From positions 66,974,392 to 67,038,391 of the forward strand of contig CM059559.1 in the NCBI GenBank assembly GCA_030386875.1: a DNA stretch of 64,000 nucleotides, written 5' to 3'. Positions 1-10,800 of the stretch are shown one piece after another (the stretch's first letter is position 1; each line of letters starts with the position of its first letter). The DNA comes from Morinoia aosen. Its lineage: Eukaryota; Arthropoda; Malacostraca; Amphipoda; Talitridae. A program made the position numbers and the translations under genes. The notes beneath the pieces were generated by a model. That model was not told the origin of the DNA. It did not search any database and was given only the letters and a program-made list of their open reading frames with translations.

Positions 1-126
1 TGGCTGTGTGTTGCTGTCCAGACCTGGCTGTGTGTTGCTGTCCAGACCTGGCTGTGTGTTGCTGTCCAGACCTGGCTGTGTGTTGCTGTCCAGACCTGGC
101 TGTGTGTTGTTGTCCAGACCTGGCTG
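1..126. repeat. 24-bp minisatellite at window edge
   Basis: At least five near-perfect head-to-tail copies of a 24-bp unit (tggctgtgtgttgctgtcca plus gacc) start at the first base, so the array continues outside the window. One copy carries a g-to-t change. The unit has no stop in the plus frame, which yields a repetitive Cys-rich reading frame that I do not regard as a gene. Confidence 0.9.
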
Positions 127-139
127 GGTGTCAGGGAGA

Positions 140-1015
140 TGCAACTAATGTTTCTATGGAAATTAGTGCTCACAGGGGGAATATGCGAGTTCCTGAGCTA
201 ATGGCTAGGTAGGCCTTTTCTTAACCCTTTGTCTCCTGACGGGTACTCCAGTACCAAGATGGCTACTGCTTTCATTTTAGGTGAAATTGACAAAATTTCA
301 ACGTAATTTAATTAGTAACGAAATATTTTGAGGTAGACGATAAAATTAGGGCAATTAATAGCATTCTTGTAACTATGTTTTTAGAGATTCCAGAAGCCTT
401 GCACGCGCAATTTGCTTCCGATTTCCACTAAGTTCAAGCTTCATGGTCTGCGCAACATATTTAATACTTTTTTATTTAACTTGAGCAACTTTTTCATACA
501 CACATTGATTTACCAATAAGTTTGGGCAAAAACTTTATTGATTTGTTTTCTCAGATTTTCGACTATTTTTTTGGTGTTGAAGATTTAGCTCGTCCATATG
601 CTCTAAAACGAAACATTTTTTAATTTTAAGAAGAAGTAAGCACCTGCTTATGCAGAAAAAACATGCTAAGACAATTTCACTGATATTTCAGGGCACTGAC
701 AACATTCATATCTGAAATCTTCTCCCTAAACTGTTTGAACTTTGGGAGGCAAAGGGTGAAAATAGAATAGGTTTTTTGTCTTCTTACGGACAATCTTTTT
801 TTGGTTCCTTGCTGTGGTCCTGTGTTACAGCACCTCCTGCTTTCTTCTTCAACTTTTATATCTTGTTTCTTAAACTCCTTTCGCAACTCACTATTTCTAT
901 ACACCTTGTACTTAGATTCCGCGTTCCTTCAACTCTATGCTAAATGGTGCCTTCCTCTTTCCTCTCTTCGGAACGCTTTTGTTGCGGTTATGGAAGCATA
1001 AATGAACATCTAATT
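140..1015 (+). repeat. Interspersed repeat family A, copy 1 (split)
   Basis: This copy has two parts, about 140-220 and 761-1015, separated by a MITE. The first part carries the family hallmark gctaggtaggcc. The second runs from the ggacaatc motif through the pyrimidine-rich part and ends near catctaattgaatg. The same order of motifs is seen in copies near 32990, 39225, 49538 and 51590. Confidence 0.75.
221..760. mobile_element. piggyBac-like MITE inserted in family A repeat
   Basis: The left end reads TTAA then CCCTTTGTCTCC. The right end, read on the minus strand, is TTCA then CCCTTTGCCTCC. This fits a TTAA-targeting element of about 532 bp (225-756) whose right target copy has one mutation. 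Family A resumes directly after 760, which supports insertion. A related copy starts at 47854. It carries no transposase. Assignment to piggyBac is inferred from TTAA and the CCCTTTG terminus. Confidence 0.65.
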
Positions 1016-1318
1016 GAATGTGCTGTCTGGCTGTGAGTGGTGTGTGTAACTGACCAATTAAGTCTGGCCGTGAGTGAGACGTGTTACTGACCCGTCAAGT
1101 GCAGGTCTCAAGTCAAAAGACTTGTGTGTATCACTATGCACAATTTTTATAATTTTTAGCTCATCAACAATAAATTGAGAAATGATGTTCATATCTAAAA
1201 TGGTATTCATGCGATGTTCAGTTTTCTTAACGGAAGACATTGTAGCAGTATAGAATAAAAAAATTCGGCTAATCTTTATTAAATTGCATAACGTGAGAGA
1301 AGACTTTTTCTGTGTCAG

Positions 1319-1425
1319 GTATGATCCGTCGAGTTTTGAGAACCCTGACCTGCAGACGCACTGGCGCAACGTCGAGGCGCTCGCGCTCAATCGGCCCGAG
1401 CTCGACCCCGTGCCGGACTACACAG
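1319..1425 (+). CDS. XRCC6: Ku70-like exon, isolated
   Basis: A 107-bp exon is bounded by an acceptor (tgtgtcag at 1311-1318) and a donor (gtaac from 1426). It enters in phase 2 and leaves in phase 1. The translation contains SFENPDLQTHWRNVEALAL, which matches the conserved segment after the Ku core in Ku70, the DNA-end-binding subunit of non-homologous end joining. I find neither the preceding core exons nor a following SAP-domain exon here, so this is a gene fragment, a gene nested in a large intron, or an assembly join. A single short exon limits certainty. Confidence 0.68.
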
Positions 1426-1889
1426 GTAACGCCGCTCTCGGACACCATTTTTCAAATCCGCTGCCTTTATCACTATTTCCTTCTTATTGTATGAACAAAA
1501 GACTTCTAACAAACAGGTACAAGTTGTCATTCCCTGAATTCTCGTTCGATTTTCGTCAGACCTCGTTCGAGGGCTGACGCTAAGCGTTGATGTGGGCAAT
1601 GGTTCAGCAAAGGTGAAGGTTCTCTCAACTTAGCAATAACACGGAGCATTTTCTATGAGTTTATTTGTATTGTGCAACTACAGTTCGATTTTGAATTTCG
1701 CGATTGTAGTAAGTGGGAATTCACTGACCAAACTATCCCATTATTCTCTACTGATTTGGAGTCTTTTAGCAGGTGTGCCAGTTAACAATTCTTAATTTTC
1801 ATTTACAGAGTAATTTTCCCTTAGGAAAAAAACCGCAAATGTTTTATTTAAAAGCTATCGCTATCTGTTCAGAGCGTTTCACAAATAGC
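1426..1889. other. No gene recognised
   Basis: AT-rich DNA downstream of the Ku70-like exon. I see no exon with matching phase and no clear repeat. Confidence 0.5.
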
Positions 1890-2040
1890 CGAACCATCTG
1901 CTTGTGCACCCCCGTTACCCCGTTCCTCGATGAGTATGTAAAAGCGCCCATCGCGGTGATTCCGTGCGGGAGTCACATGTTTGAATACCGGCTAGCCATT
2001 TTTGAGAACCCATCTAAGATCCTTCGGGAATTACCCTGAC
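1890..2040 (+). repeat. tRNA-derived SINE, degenerate copy
   Basis: The segment ccgtgcgggagtcacatg followed by tttgaatacc aligns with the head of the better SINE at 2655 and gives a weak pol III B box. The 3' part differs from the other copies. Confidence 0.45.
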
Positions 2041-2139
2041 AAAAAGAGTAATTTCTAAACTATAAGACGTACAATCTTAAAATTAGCACCAAATTAATGA
2101 GCGTGACAAGTACAACATATTTATGTAATCAAAAAAAAC

Positions 2140-2515
2140 TTTACGCCCCTAGCGGGGGCAGGAAGCAGGGCTTTCGTGGCCCGTCAATGGTCGGCCGATT
2201 TTCTCTATAAGGCTCATTTTGATACGCTTATAATTCCTAAACTATCGCACCTAAAAACTTGAAATTGGTCTCATTATAAAGATCGATTCATTTTTCAACT
2301 CTGAGTGTATAATAAAACTGTCATACGCTACCTGGGGAGGCATGGATAGATGTTTCCCTACCCTATGGATGGTCGACCGATTTTCTCTATAAGGCTCATT
2401 TTGACACGGTTATAATTCCTGAACTATTGCACCTAAAAATTTGAAATTGATCTCATTATAAAGATCGATTTATTCTCCAGCTCTGAGTGTATAATGAAAC
2501 TCTCATGCGCTCACT
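2140..2515. repeat. 182-bp satellite, two copies plus start of a third
   Basis: The blocks starting at about 2191 and 2373 (tcggccgattttctctataa / tcgaccgattttctctataa) are offset by 182 bp and stay similar to their ends. The sequence just after 2505 resembles the start of another unit before it merges into the SINE. A weaker relative may precede at 2045. Confidence 0.75.
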
Positions 2516-2654
2516 GGGGGATGACAGAGAGCAAGGTTCTCCTGGCCCCATAATCCGCGCTGGCGAATGCCGCGTGTACATAACTTATGACGCGCTGTCT
2601 CAATGTGGCGGTCATAGCCTAGTCGTTTTAGGGCCCTGCCTATCGTGGCTTCGA

Positions 2655-2885
2655 AACCCAAGCTTTTTTGCTCGCCATAGCGCAAGTGGCTAGGGGTTCT
2701 GCCGCCGTGCGGGAGACCCGGTATCGATTCTCGGCGCTGGCGGTGGCGATTTTCTCTGTTGGGTATAGGAGAAAAATTCCAAGCACAATACCCCACTCTA
2801 CCCAGGTGTCTGAAATGGGTACCGGTCTTGACCGGGGGAAAGCGTCATGGCGTCCTGGCGTTAGTTATAAGGCATTTGAAAATCC
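2655..2885 (+). repeat. tRNA-derived SINE copy
   Basis: The head holds an A-box-like tagcgcaagtggcta and a B-box-like ggtatcgattc. It is followed by a body with tctacccaggtgtctgaaat and gggtaccggtcttgaccggg, also present at 3475-3620 and, more degraded, at 6355-6575. The CCA end and the cloverleaf are not intact, so it is a SINE and not a tRNA gene. Confidence 0.7.
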
Positions 2886-3474
2886 AATGTACAAGGTGAT
2901 GTGTATCAGGCTTGATTGGAAATAAAGCATCCGTAGATGCCTTCATTATTCTAGGTGAAGATTTTTTCTCTGTTGTAGAATAATCATTTTCATCTTTTTA
3001 CTCATATGTAGACTTTTTTGAGGCAATATTATAAGCATGGAAATGTCATAATTTCGTTGCATGATGAGAAACATTTTCTCCGACTCCTTTGATTGGAAGA
3101 ATACCAAGTCCGTACATAGGATTGAAATTATGTTTCTCAATGTCAACCTCGCTGCTTTAGACGCAGAATTATTTCGATCCAGCCGTTTTACTTTCAACAA
3201 ATTACTTATACCGCAAATCACAGAGCTCGTATTTCACTGCCAGTGTGCACCATAAACAGTATTCCTAAATATATTTATATATTGTGATAGAAATCGGGTT
3301 TTCTTTTTAAGCAGCACAAGAGATACATTGTCCTCAACCATGTTTTTCGACTAGCAACATGGGTATTACAATACTAATGTGTGGGTATCACACATGAGTG
3401 TGATACACACAGATGAGGGGGATTTTCCTTACCTTTAGATATTTTAAAAATGAATGATGTTGTGTGCTTTGAGC

Positions 3475-3620
3475 AAAATCACCACCCGCCTCGGGGCGGA
3501 GATTTTCTCTGTTTCCCCTATAGGGGAAAAATTCAATGCATAATATCCCACTCTACCCAGTTGTCTGAAATGGGTACCGGTCTGACCGGGGGAAAGCGTC
3601 CTGATGTTAGTTATAAGCAG
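3475..3620 (+). repeat. SINE body, 5'-truncated copy
   Basis: It shares gattttctctgttt, ctctacccagttgtctgaaa and gggtaccggtctgaccgggg with the copy at 2655-2885 and ends at gttagttataag. Confidence 0.7.
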
Positions 3621-3621
3621 T

Positions 3622-3775
3622 GTTGGGCAATTGCGCCGCAACAAGTTGCGGCGCAATTGCGATCGCTACTTTTTCTGTTGCGGTTGCTTAGCAACAATTT
3701 TTGGAAAGTTGTGAATCTGTTGCGATCGTAACAATTTTCGACGTGCCAAGCCGCAACTTGCAACCACAACATCAC
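3622..3775. repeat. Palindrome with hAT-like terminus
   Basis: Positions 3627-3642 and 3645-3660 form a perfect 16-bp inverted repeat with a 2-bp loop (arm gcaattgcgccgcaac). It is entered through cagtgttgggcaa, which resembles hAT termini. Several ttgcgatcg and ttgcaacc motifs follow to about 3770. I found no matching opposite end. Confidence 0.6.
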
Positions 3776-4678
3776 GATGGTAATTAAATTTTTAAAATGA
3801 CTTCAATCAACTTTAATACGCGTTTCATTCTCGTTTGAAACTGAACCGTGCAAGGTACAAACCACCTGGCAACTGTTTATTATTAGCACTAGTATACATG
3901 CCCGTAAGTTTAAATATAATAGAGTTAATATCTGACGAAAGGTAAGTACATATATAGAGAATCATTTATTCACAAAACACTCGTTTAATACTGCAACGCA
4001 ATTTTGTAATAAATTTATTGAACAATGAAATGCTAGCGAAATAATACAAAAATGATTTTATTAACTTATTGAAGGAAAAGAAGTTCAAGCTGAAATCTAC
4101 AAAATTTCTGAATGACCAACATTCCTCGTGAGCGCTTTAGATTGGCACAGCTGTTGCCTATGTCTGGTTGATTAAGTGAATTCATGTTGGTCGGCAAAAA
4201 TTTTTAATTTTCGCGGATTTCCAACTCTGCTAAGATCCACGTACAACTGTCCATGGGTAAACACTGATGCTGGTAGATATATGCCGCATCTTGAAAGGCT
4301 CTGTCCTTGACTCTTATTTATTGACATAGCAAAAGCAGGTGAGCTGCGGGAATTTCCTTTAGAACCTCCTCAAGGGAAGATGAAAGGTTAAAATTTTCGA
4401 AAAATAGTTGCATCACAAAACTTTGGGCACTGCACTGTATATAATCAGGCATCTGGTAAAGTCCGCTTCTGTCCATTGATATTCGAATGAGAAACTTTTC
4501 CTTGTAAGTCAGATTTTGACACTTTGGACATTCCCCCTTGCTCCTCAAACGTCTCATGGAGTAACACTATGCTTTGACGCTACACGTAATTTCTTGTGAG
4601 AATTAAAACATCTAGACTGTATAATTTTAGCGTCCCATTTTTCTTTACCCTAATATAATTAATCATCTCTTTCTTTAG
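3776..4678. other. No gene recognised
   Basis: AT-rich intron-like DNA before the integrin exons. The 79-codon minus-strand frame at 4318-4557 has no recognisable domain. Confidence 0.5.
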
Positions 4679-4884
4679 ACTTCATTGAAGGACAAGCTGT
4701 CGCCGTTGACTGCCGACGTGACCTACTCGCTGCTGGACACGACATTGGAGCGCCAGAGACGCAGCGCTCTCAGCCCTATCCTCGACCAGAAGCAGCCTTT
4801 GACGCTCCAGGACGCTATCACCATACAAAAGAATTGCCGCCCCGACAACATCTGCTACCCCGACCTCATCGTCTACGTCGAAGA
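4679..4884 (+). CDS. Integrin alpha exon a
   Basis: The acceptor is ttctttag at 4671-4678 and the donor is gtgagt from 4885. It has 206 bp, enters in phase 0 and leaves in phase 2. It encodes DKLSPLTADVTYSLLD and LSPILDQ, then the Cys pair of NCRPDNICYPDL, typical of the thigh/calf-1 junction of integrin alpha chains. Confidence 0.9.
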
Positions 4885-7800
4885 GTGAGTTACTATCTCA
4901 TCCTTAGTCGAGCTGTATTTATTTAGCTGAAAGTTTTGTTTTACGTTCCATTATTTGTAAAATCACTACTCCTTTTGAATTTAAATTGCAACAAGGTCGA
5001 ATGCAGCCACTCTCGTATTCAACTGGATTAATTCATCACATTCAGTGTGATTTGTCGACATTTGTATGCAAACGTTCATCCTTATTTGGGTTGTAAGAAT
5101 AGCGGCAATGGATTATGTTGAAAAATCGAAACTGTCGATATAAAAAATAAGTTTTGTAAATTTTTTACCTGTTAGTAAAATTTACGCGAGACGAACAATA
5201 ATTATCTTGCCATTAAAGCAGTTTTGAAATTCGTAAAAAATTTCTTCACTTGCCCCAAAAATTGAGAATTTGGTCGAGTCTTAACAAATCTCGTGACATG
5301 CATGTTCGAAACATTGTCTATCATTTAAAAATATGATTCTTTCCTTACTGAGCTATTTCAAGACTCTGACCTGCTGAAAGTTCGCAGCTATCTCCCCACA
5401 GTAATGATGCTAAAATATATCGACTCAACTTTTTCTGCAGCAAAATAAAATATTCTTTGACAAAACGAAAACCGCCATTCATGTAAAGCCCTCATAGGTA
5501 ATGCTTCTGTTCTTTTAAACTACGTGCGCAGGCCGGACACCTTCGTCCTTGGCAAGCCCGAGCAGCTGACCATCAACGTGCGTGTCACTAACGATGCGGG
5601 GATGCCTTCGAAGCGAGCGTATTCATCCCAGTGCCTCCAGGGCTGCCCTACAACAAGTTTGTGCCCCTCGAAAATACCACTGGTGAGCTACAGCCCGTAC
5701 ATAAGAAATGCATTAACACTTGTACCTATACTGATACTTAAGGTCGAAACATTTATTGAATTTGTGACAGACGCTACTCTGTATCATTTACTCGACTTCT
5801 TCAATTCACTAGATTGGTGCATATTCAGCGTTACTTATTTACAGCTTTAAAGAAGCCGTCTGTAGATCGTAGGTTTATGGTTTCAACGTTTGATATGATC
5901 CGATACGTTGTGATGGGTGAAACCGTGTTAAGGTGTTTCTAGTCCAAAAAATCATATGAAAGTACATAAATATCAGCTCATCAGCCCCTGATGACTAATG
6001 TTACTTTGTTAACTTTTCAGTGACCTGCTCTCCCCGCAAGAAGGACGGGCAGACGGTCATCATCTGCGACATCGGCAACCCTCTTCCAATGCTAAAGGGG
6101 GTGAGTTAACTCTCAAGGGCACTGCTGGAGCTACGTCTCACGATAATAATACCCTTTGATACTTGCACAGCTGAAACTTTTCAATTGAGCTCAACCGAGT
6201 TCTTTTTAAGGTTACCATTGTGACCCGGCTCTCCTCTAGATATGGTATCACAGATTATCGTATTATATAGAGAAAGCCGTGCACTTAGTGCCATAATCGT
6301 GCGAATGTTGGGCTATAGGTTTATCTAGAATTTGAAGTTCTCGTTCTCCTCTGTGGTCGTTGTTGCCTAATGGTTAAGAGCGCTTGCGTTGAGTGTAAAA
6401 TTGTCGAGAGATTGACACTCTACTTAGCAACAAATAGTCAGTATTTTTTCCGTTAAGAAAAAGGATAATCGATGATAGTTCCCCACTTTAGAAAGATTTG
6501 TGAAATAGGTGCCGGCTCGACGGGAGCTAATCGTCCAGGAGTCCTGGCATTAACTATCGTACCTAAGCCGTTTGAAAAACAATGCGTGATAAGAAATGTT
6601 TCAACTTGATTGTATGAAAAGATGTTCTGTTCTCGGTAAGTACCTGGAATAGAACCAGGAAGAAGGCGGTAATCAAGTAAAATGTGTGTAAAAACTTTCT
6701 GGTCGTATGACTACGCCAATTGAAATATTTATTAACTATTGGCAGTGTAAGTGTATTGCACTGGACTTCTCTGGGCTCAGACTCATACATAGTCGATAAG
6801 AACAATGGATGAAATACTGTTAATAGGGCTACAGAGGATCCTTACTTTCAGGACTTGAGTTCTTGTCATGCTCATTCCCACTTCTTTAAAAAACTTTATC
6901 CTGGTTCATACCCTGCTTTCATGGGTTTAAAATATTGATGAACTCAGCGTTGTCGCGCATTACCTTGAAAAATATCATTATCTGATGTTTGTTGGAGTCA
7001 ACTGAAAAAGTCTTGACAGGAGACCTGTTATAGATATATCAGTATGTTTTAGTTGGCTTTATTAGACAAGTTCAACAAGGCTGCAAAAATATCATATGTC
7101 ATAACTCAACGTGGCCTTAGAAGTGTGTCTGTTGCAGGTGGTGTTTGACGTGCTGTTCCAGCAGAGCGGCAGCCTCGAGAAGCCGCACTTCGAGTTTGTC
7201 GTGATCGCCAACTCGACGAACAGAGAGGCGAACCACACCCTCGAGGACAACGTCGCCAGCACCAACGTCGTCGTTAACGTCGACACTGAGCTTATCCTCT
7301 ATGGGTTAGGACGTCTTGCTCATATTTGAAATCTTCAGATTGTAGCGAAAATTTTATGATTTTTTTTAATTTTAACAAGATTTTCGTGGGATGTCCTATG
7401 ATTTTGGGAACGTGTCACGGGACCACTCATGATTCGTTCGGTCACATTGGTAATCACTCGACCACCTTACAGTATAGCCAGATGTTGAGCAGTCTTTATA
7501 GCTGACGAGAGCTGAGTGAGCTCGTTGGCTAGCCAACAAACTTACAAGATTATAAAAATGTCTCAAGTACGTAAATTTGCAAGAGTCTGACTTGAAAATG
7601 CTCGATTTCAATGTTGTGAATAAAACTATGATATACAGTACTTACGAGCAAATAAATGCACTGCTGTAAAAGCCAACTAAATTTTTCACACGCGTTTGAT
7701 ATTAAGCGTGTGTGTTTGAAGAAAGATATATTATTTTACTCAGTAGTCTTCCTCGTTTATTTTTATCAGAATTGACTCTGATGTTAAGAATTTTCTATAT

Positions 7801-10800
7801 TATGCGTGCAGAGTTTAATGCTTCGATAGAAGACATACAAATCTAAGTGTCCATTATTGCCCACAAAGGGCGTCTAGTTCAGAGACGTTAAATTAGTTCT
7901 TGGGGGTTCGACTCAAGCCCATTGCTAGGAGTGACCTTTTACCGTTAGAATGAATTTCAAAATCCGTTTCTATGAACAGCTCTAACATCTTGTATGTCCT
8001 TTTTTTCGAATTTTTGCACCAATATGTTCTTTGAGTTTCACTTGCAAGTTGTTGTGCCATCCACGTTTGGATGCCGGTGACAACGTGATGCTAATAACAG
8101 TGGTTCTTAGAGCACTAATATGAGTGTCAAGTCCAAACGGTAACTCTTTAAAAATATTAGTGTGTGGCTTCGAAAGCAATAGCTATAATTTTCTATTATG
8201 TTTTCCGAAATTTGTGTTTTCGTTTTCTCATAAACGTGAAACGCTCTCTAGTCTCGTGCTATATTCTGTCACCGAATTTTTTCAATTGCTTTTAGAGTCG
8301 ATGACCTACACTGCAGATTATTTTCAAAGCTATGATGTGATCAAAATTTTATTGAGCGCTACTGTCGTGCTACGTGTCACCGGTGGACCTCACGATTGCA
8401 TGATGGCGTTTGCAGAAACTCCGACCCCGAGCTGCTGGAGTACAACATCACGCACTTCCCAGAGGGGGAGTATGAGTACGAGGAGGAGTTCGGGCCCCAG
8501 ATCATCCACAAATATGGGCTCTCCAACAAGGGCCCCTCTGATGTGTTGCAAGTCGAAATCGTCATTCTCTGGCCCATGAAGACCCAAGAAGGTAAGTTTT
8601 TCTGCCATTCACATGGGCGCCGTCAAGAGATGAGATGCCTTTGGCTCAATTCGAAAACATTTGGAAGTGCCAATCCTAGATGATTATTTATGCAGTCAAC
8701 ATGCAATCAAGAATGGCGTTCTAATACTTCATGAAAAAAAACCTTCCTTACATTGACGTAGTATCTCTTTTTTTGGCTTAGTTATTATTTATCCTAAATT
8801 ATCTATCCAACGCTCGGTTTCCATTTATGAAATATGTCCTTAATTTCATCTTGTCATTAAAGCGCTAACATCAAATCATTTTAGGATTACGACAACATTT
8901 ACAAATTAAAATACAGTTGTGCCGAATGTTCGGAGCACAACTTGACCGTAGTCACCGCCTCTAAGTCAGTTTCTGTTACCGCCATATAGATGATTTGTTA
9001 GTTATTCTGCACTAGGGCAATCGGAAGTGAAACTTGTTCCAGAGAGCGAGGCGATAAAATGTTGACTAAACAAAATGAGAATTTGTAAAAGAGAAAAACC
9101 AAACCTGCATTCAGAATTTAGACTTTAACTCGCTATAAACAAATTCCTTCAAATAAGTTCTCCCTCTTACTATCATGCACCTCATCTAGGTTTGCGTGCA
9201 ATGATAAATCTGCACTAAACTTAAGTTACGTTCTGTTTGACTTTTCCTATCATGCCCTACTGGTGTTGTAAATGTTCTTGCGCAAATTTTCAGTTGTGCA
9301 TGAACATGAGAACTGGAGGCAGTCATGCTGATACAGCAGTATCGTTGAATACAGTGCACGTTGGTAGTGACATGTCGAGTTCTAACACATGCTTGGTGAC
9401 AGGCAACGACCTACTGTACCTCCTGGAGCAGCCCTTCACCAGCGGCCCCGTCGTGTGCGACCCCGTGCCTGGCCTCAACATCCTCCAGATGAAATTGGGG
9501 ATCTGACCGTACTGCTGCTGGCCGTACTGCTGCTGGCCGTACTGCTGCTGGCCGTACTGCTGCTGGCCGTACTGCTGCTGGCCGTACTGCTGCTGGCCGT
9601 ACTGCTGCTGGCCGTACTGCTGCTGGCCGTACTGCTGCTGGCCGTACTGCTGCTGGCCGTACTGCTGCTGGCCGTACTGCTGCTGGCCGTACTGCTGCTG
9701 GCCGTACTGCTTCTGGCCGTACTGCTGCTGGCCGTACTGCTGCTGGCCGTAATGCTGCTGGCCGTACTGCTGCTGGCCGTACTGCTGCTGGCCGTACTGC
9801 TGCTGGCCGTACTGCTGCTGGCCGTACTGCTGCTGGCCGTACTGCTGCTGGCCGTACTGCTGCTGGCCGTACTGCTGCTGGCCGTACTGCTGCTGGCCGT
9901 ACTGCTGCTGGCCGTACTGCTGCTGGCCGTACTGCTGCTGGCCGTACTGCTGCTGGCCGTACTGCTGCTGGCCGTACTGCTGCTGGCCGTACTGCTGCTG
10001 GCCGTACTGCTGCTGGCCGTACTGCTGCTGGCCGTACTGCTGCTGGCCGTACTGCTGCTGGCCGTACTGCTGCTGGCCGTACTGCTGCTGGCCGTACTGC
10101 AGCTGGCCGTACTGCTGCTGGCCGTACTGCTGCTGGCCGTACTGCTGCTGGCCGTACTGCTGCTGGCCGTACTGCTGCTGGTCGTACTGCTGCTGGCCGT
10201 ACTGCAGCTGGCCGTACTGCAGCTGGCCGTACTGCAGCTGGCCGTACTGCTGTTGGCCGTACTGCTGTTGGCCGTACTGCTGTTGGCCGTACTGCTGTTG
10301 GCCGTACTGCTGCTGGCCGTACTGCAGCTGGCCGTTCTGCTGTTGGCCGTACTGCTGCTGGCCGTACTGCTGTTGGCCGTACTGCTGTTGGCCGTACTGC
10401 TGTTGGCCGTACTGCTGCTGGCCGTACTGCTGTTGGCCGTACTGCTGCTGGCCGTACTGCTGCTGGCCGAACTGCTGCTGGCCGTACTGCTGCTGGCCGT
10501 ACTGCTGTTGGCCGTACTGCTGCTGGCCGTACTGCAGCTGGCCGTTCTGCTGTTGGCCGTACTGCTGCTGGCCGTACTGCTGCTGGCCGTACTGCTGTTG
10601 GCCGTACTGCTTCTGGCCGTACTGCTGCTGGCCGTACTGCTGCTGGCCGTACTGCTGCTGGCCGTACTGCTGTTGGCCGTACTGCTGCTGGCCGTACTGC
10701 TGCTGGCCGTACTGCTGCTGGCCGTACTGCTGCTGGCCGAACTGCTGCTGGCCGAACTGCTGCTGGCCGTACTGCTGCTGGCCGAACTGCTGCTGGCCGT

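Noticed and set aside
1-126. CRISPR-like array
   Set aside because: Units are contiguous with no spacers, in a eukaryotic setting; it is a minisatellite.
2655-2740. tRNA gene
   Set aside because: Only A and B box-like motifs; stems do not form, and a SINE body follows.
7857-7930. tRNA gene
   Set aside because: B box is good, but the cloverleaf and acceptor stem are not credible.
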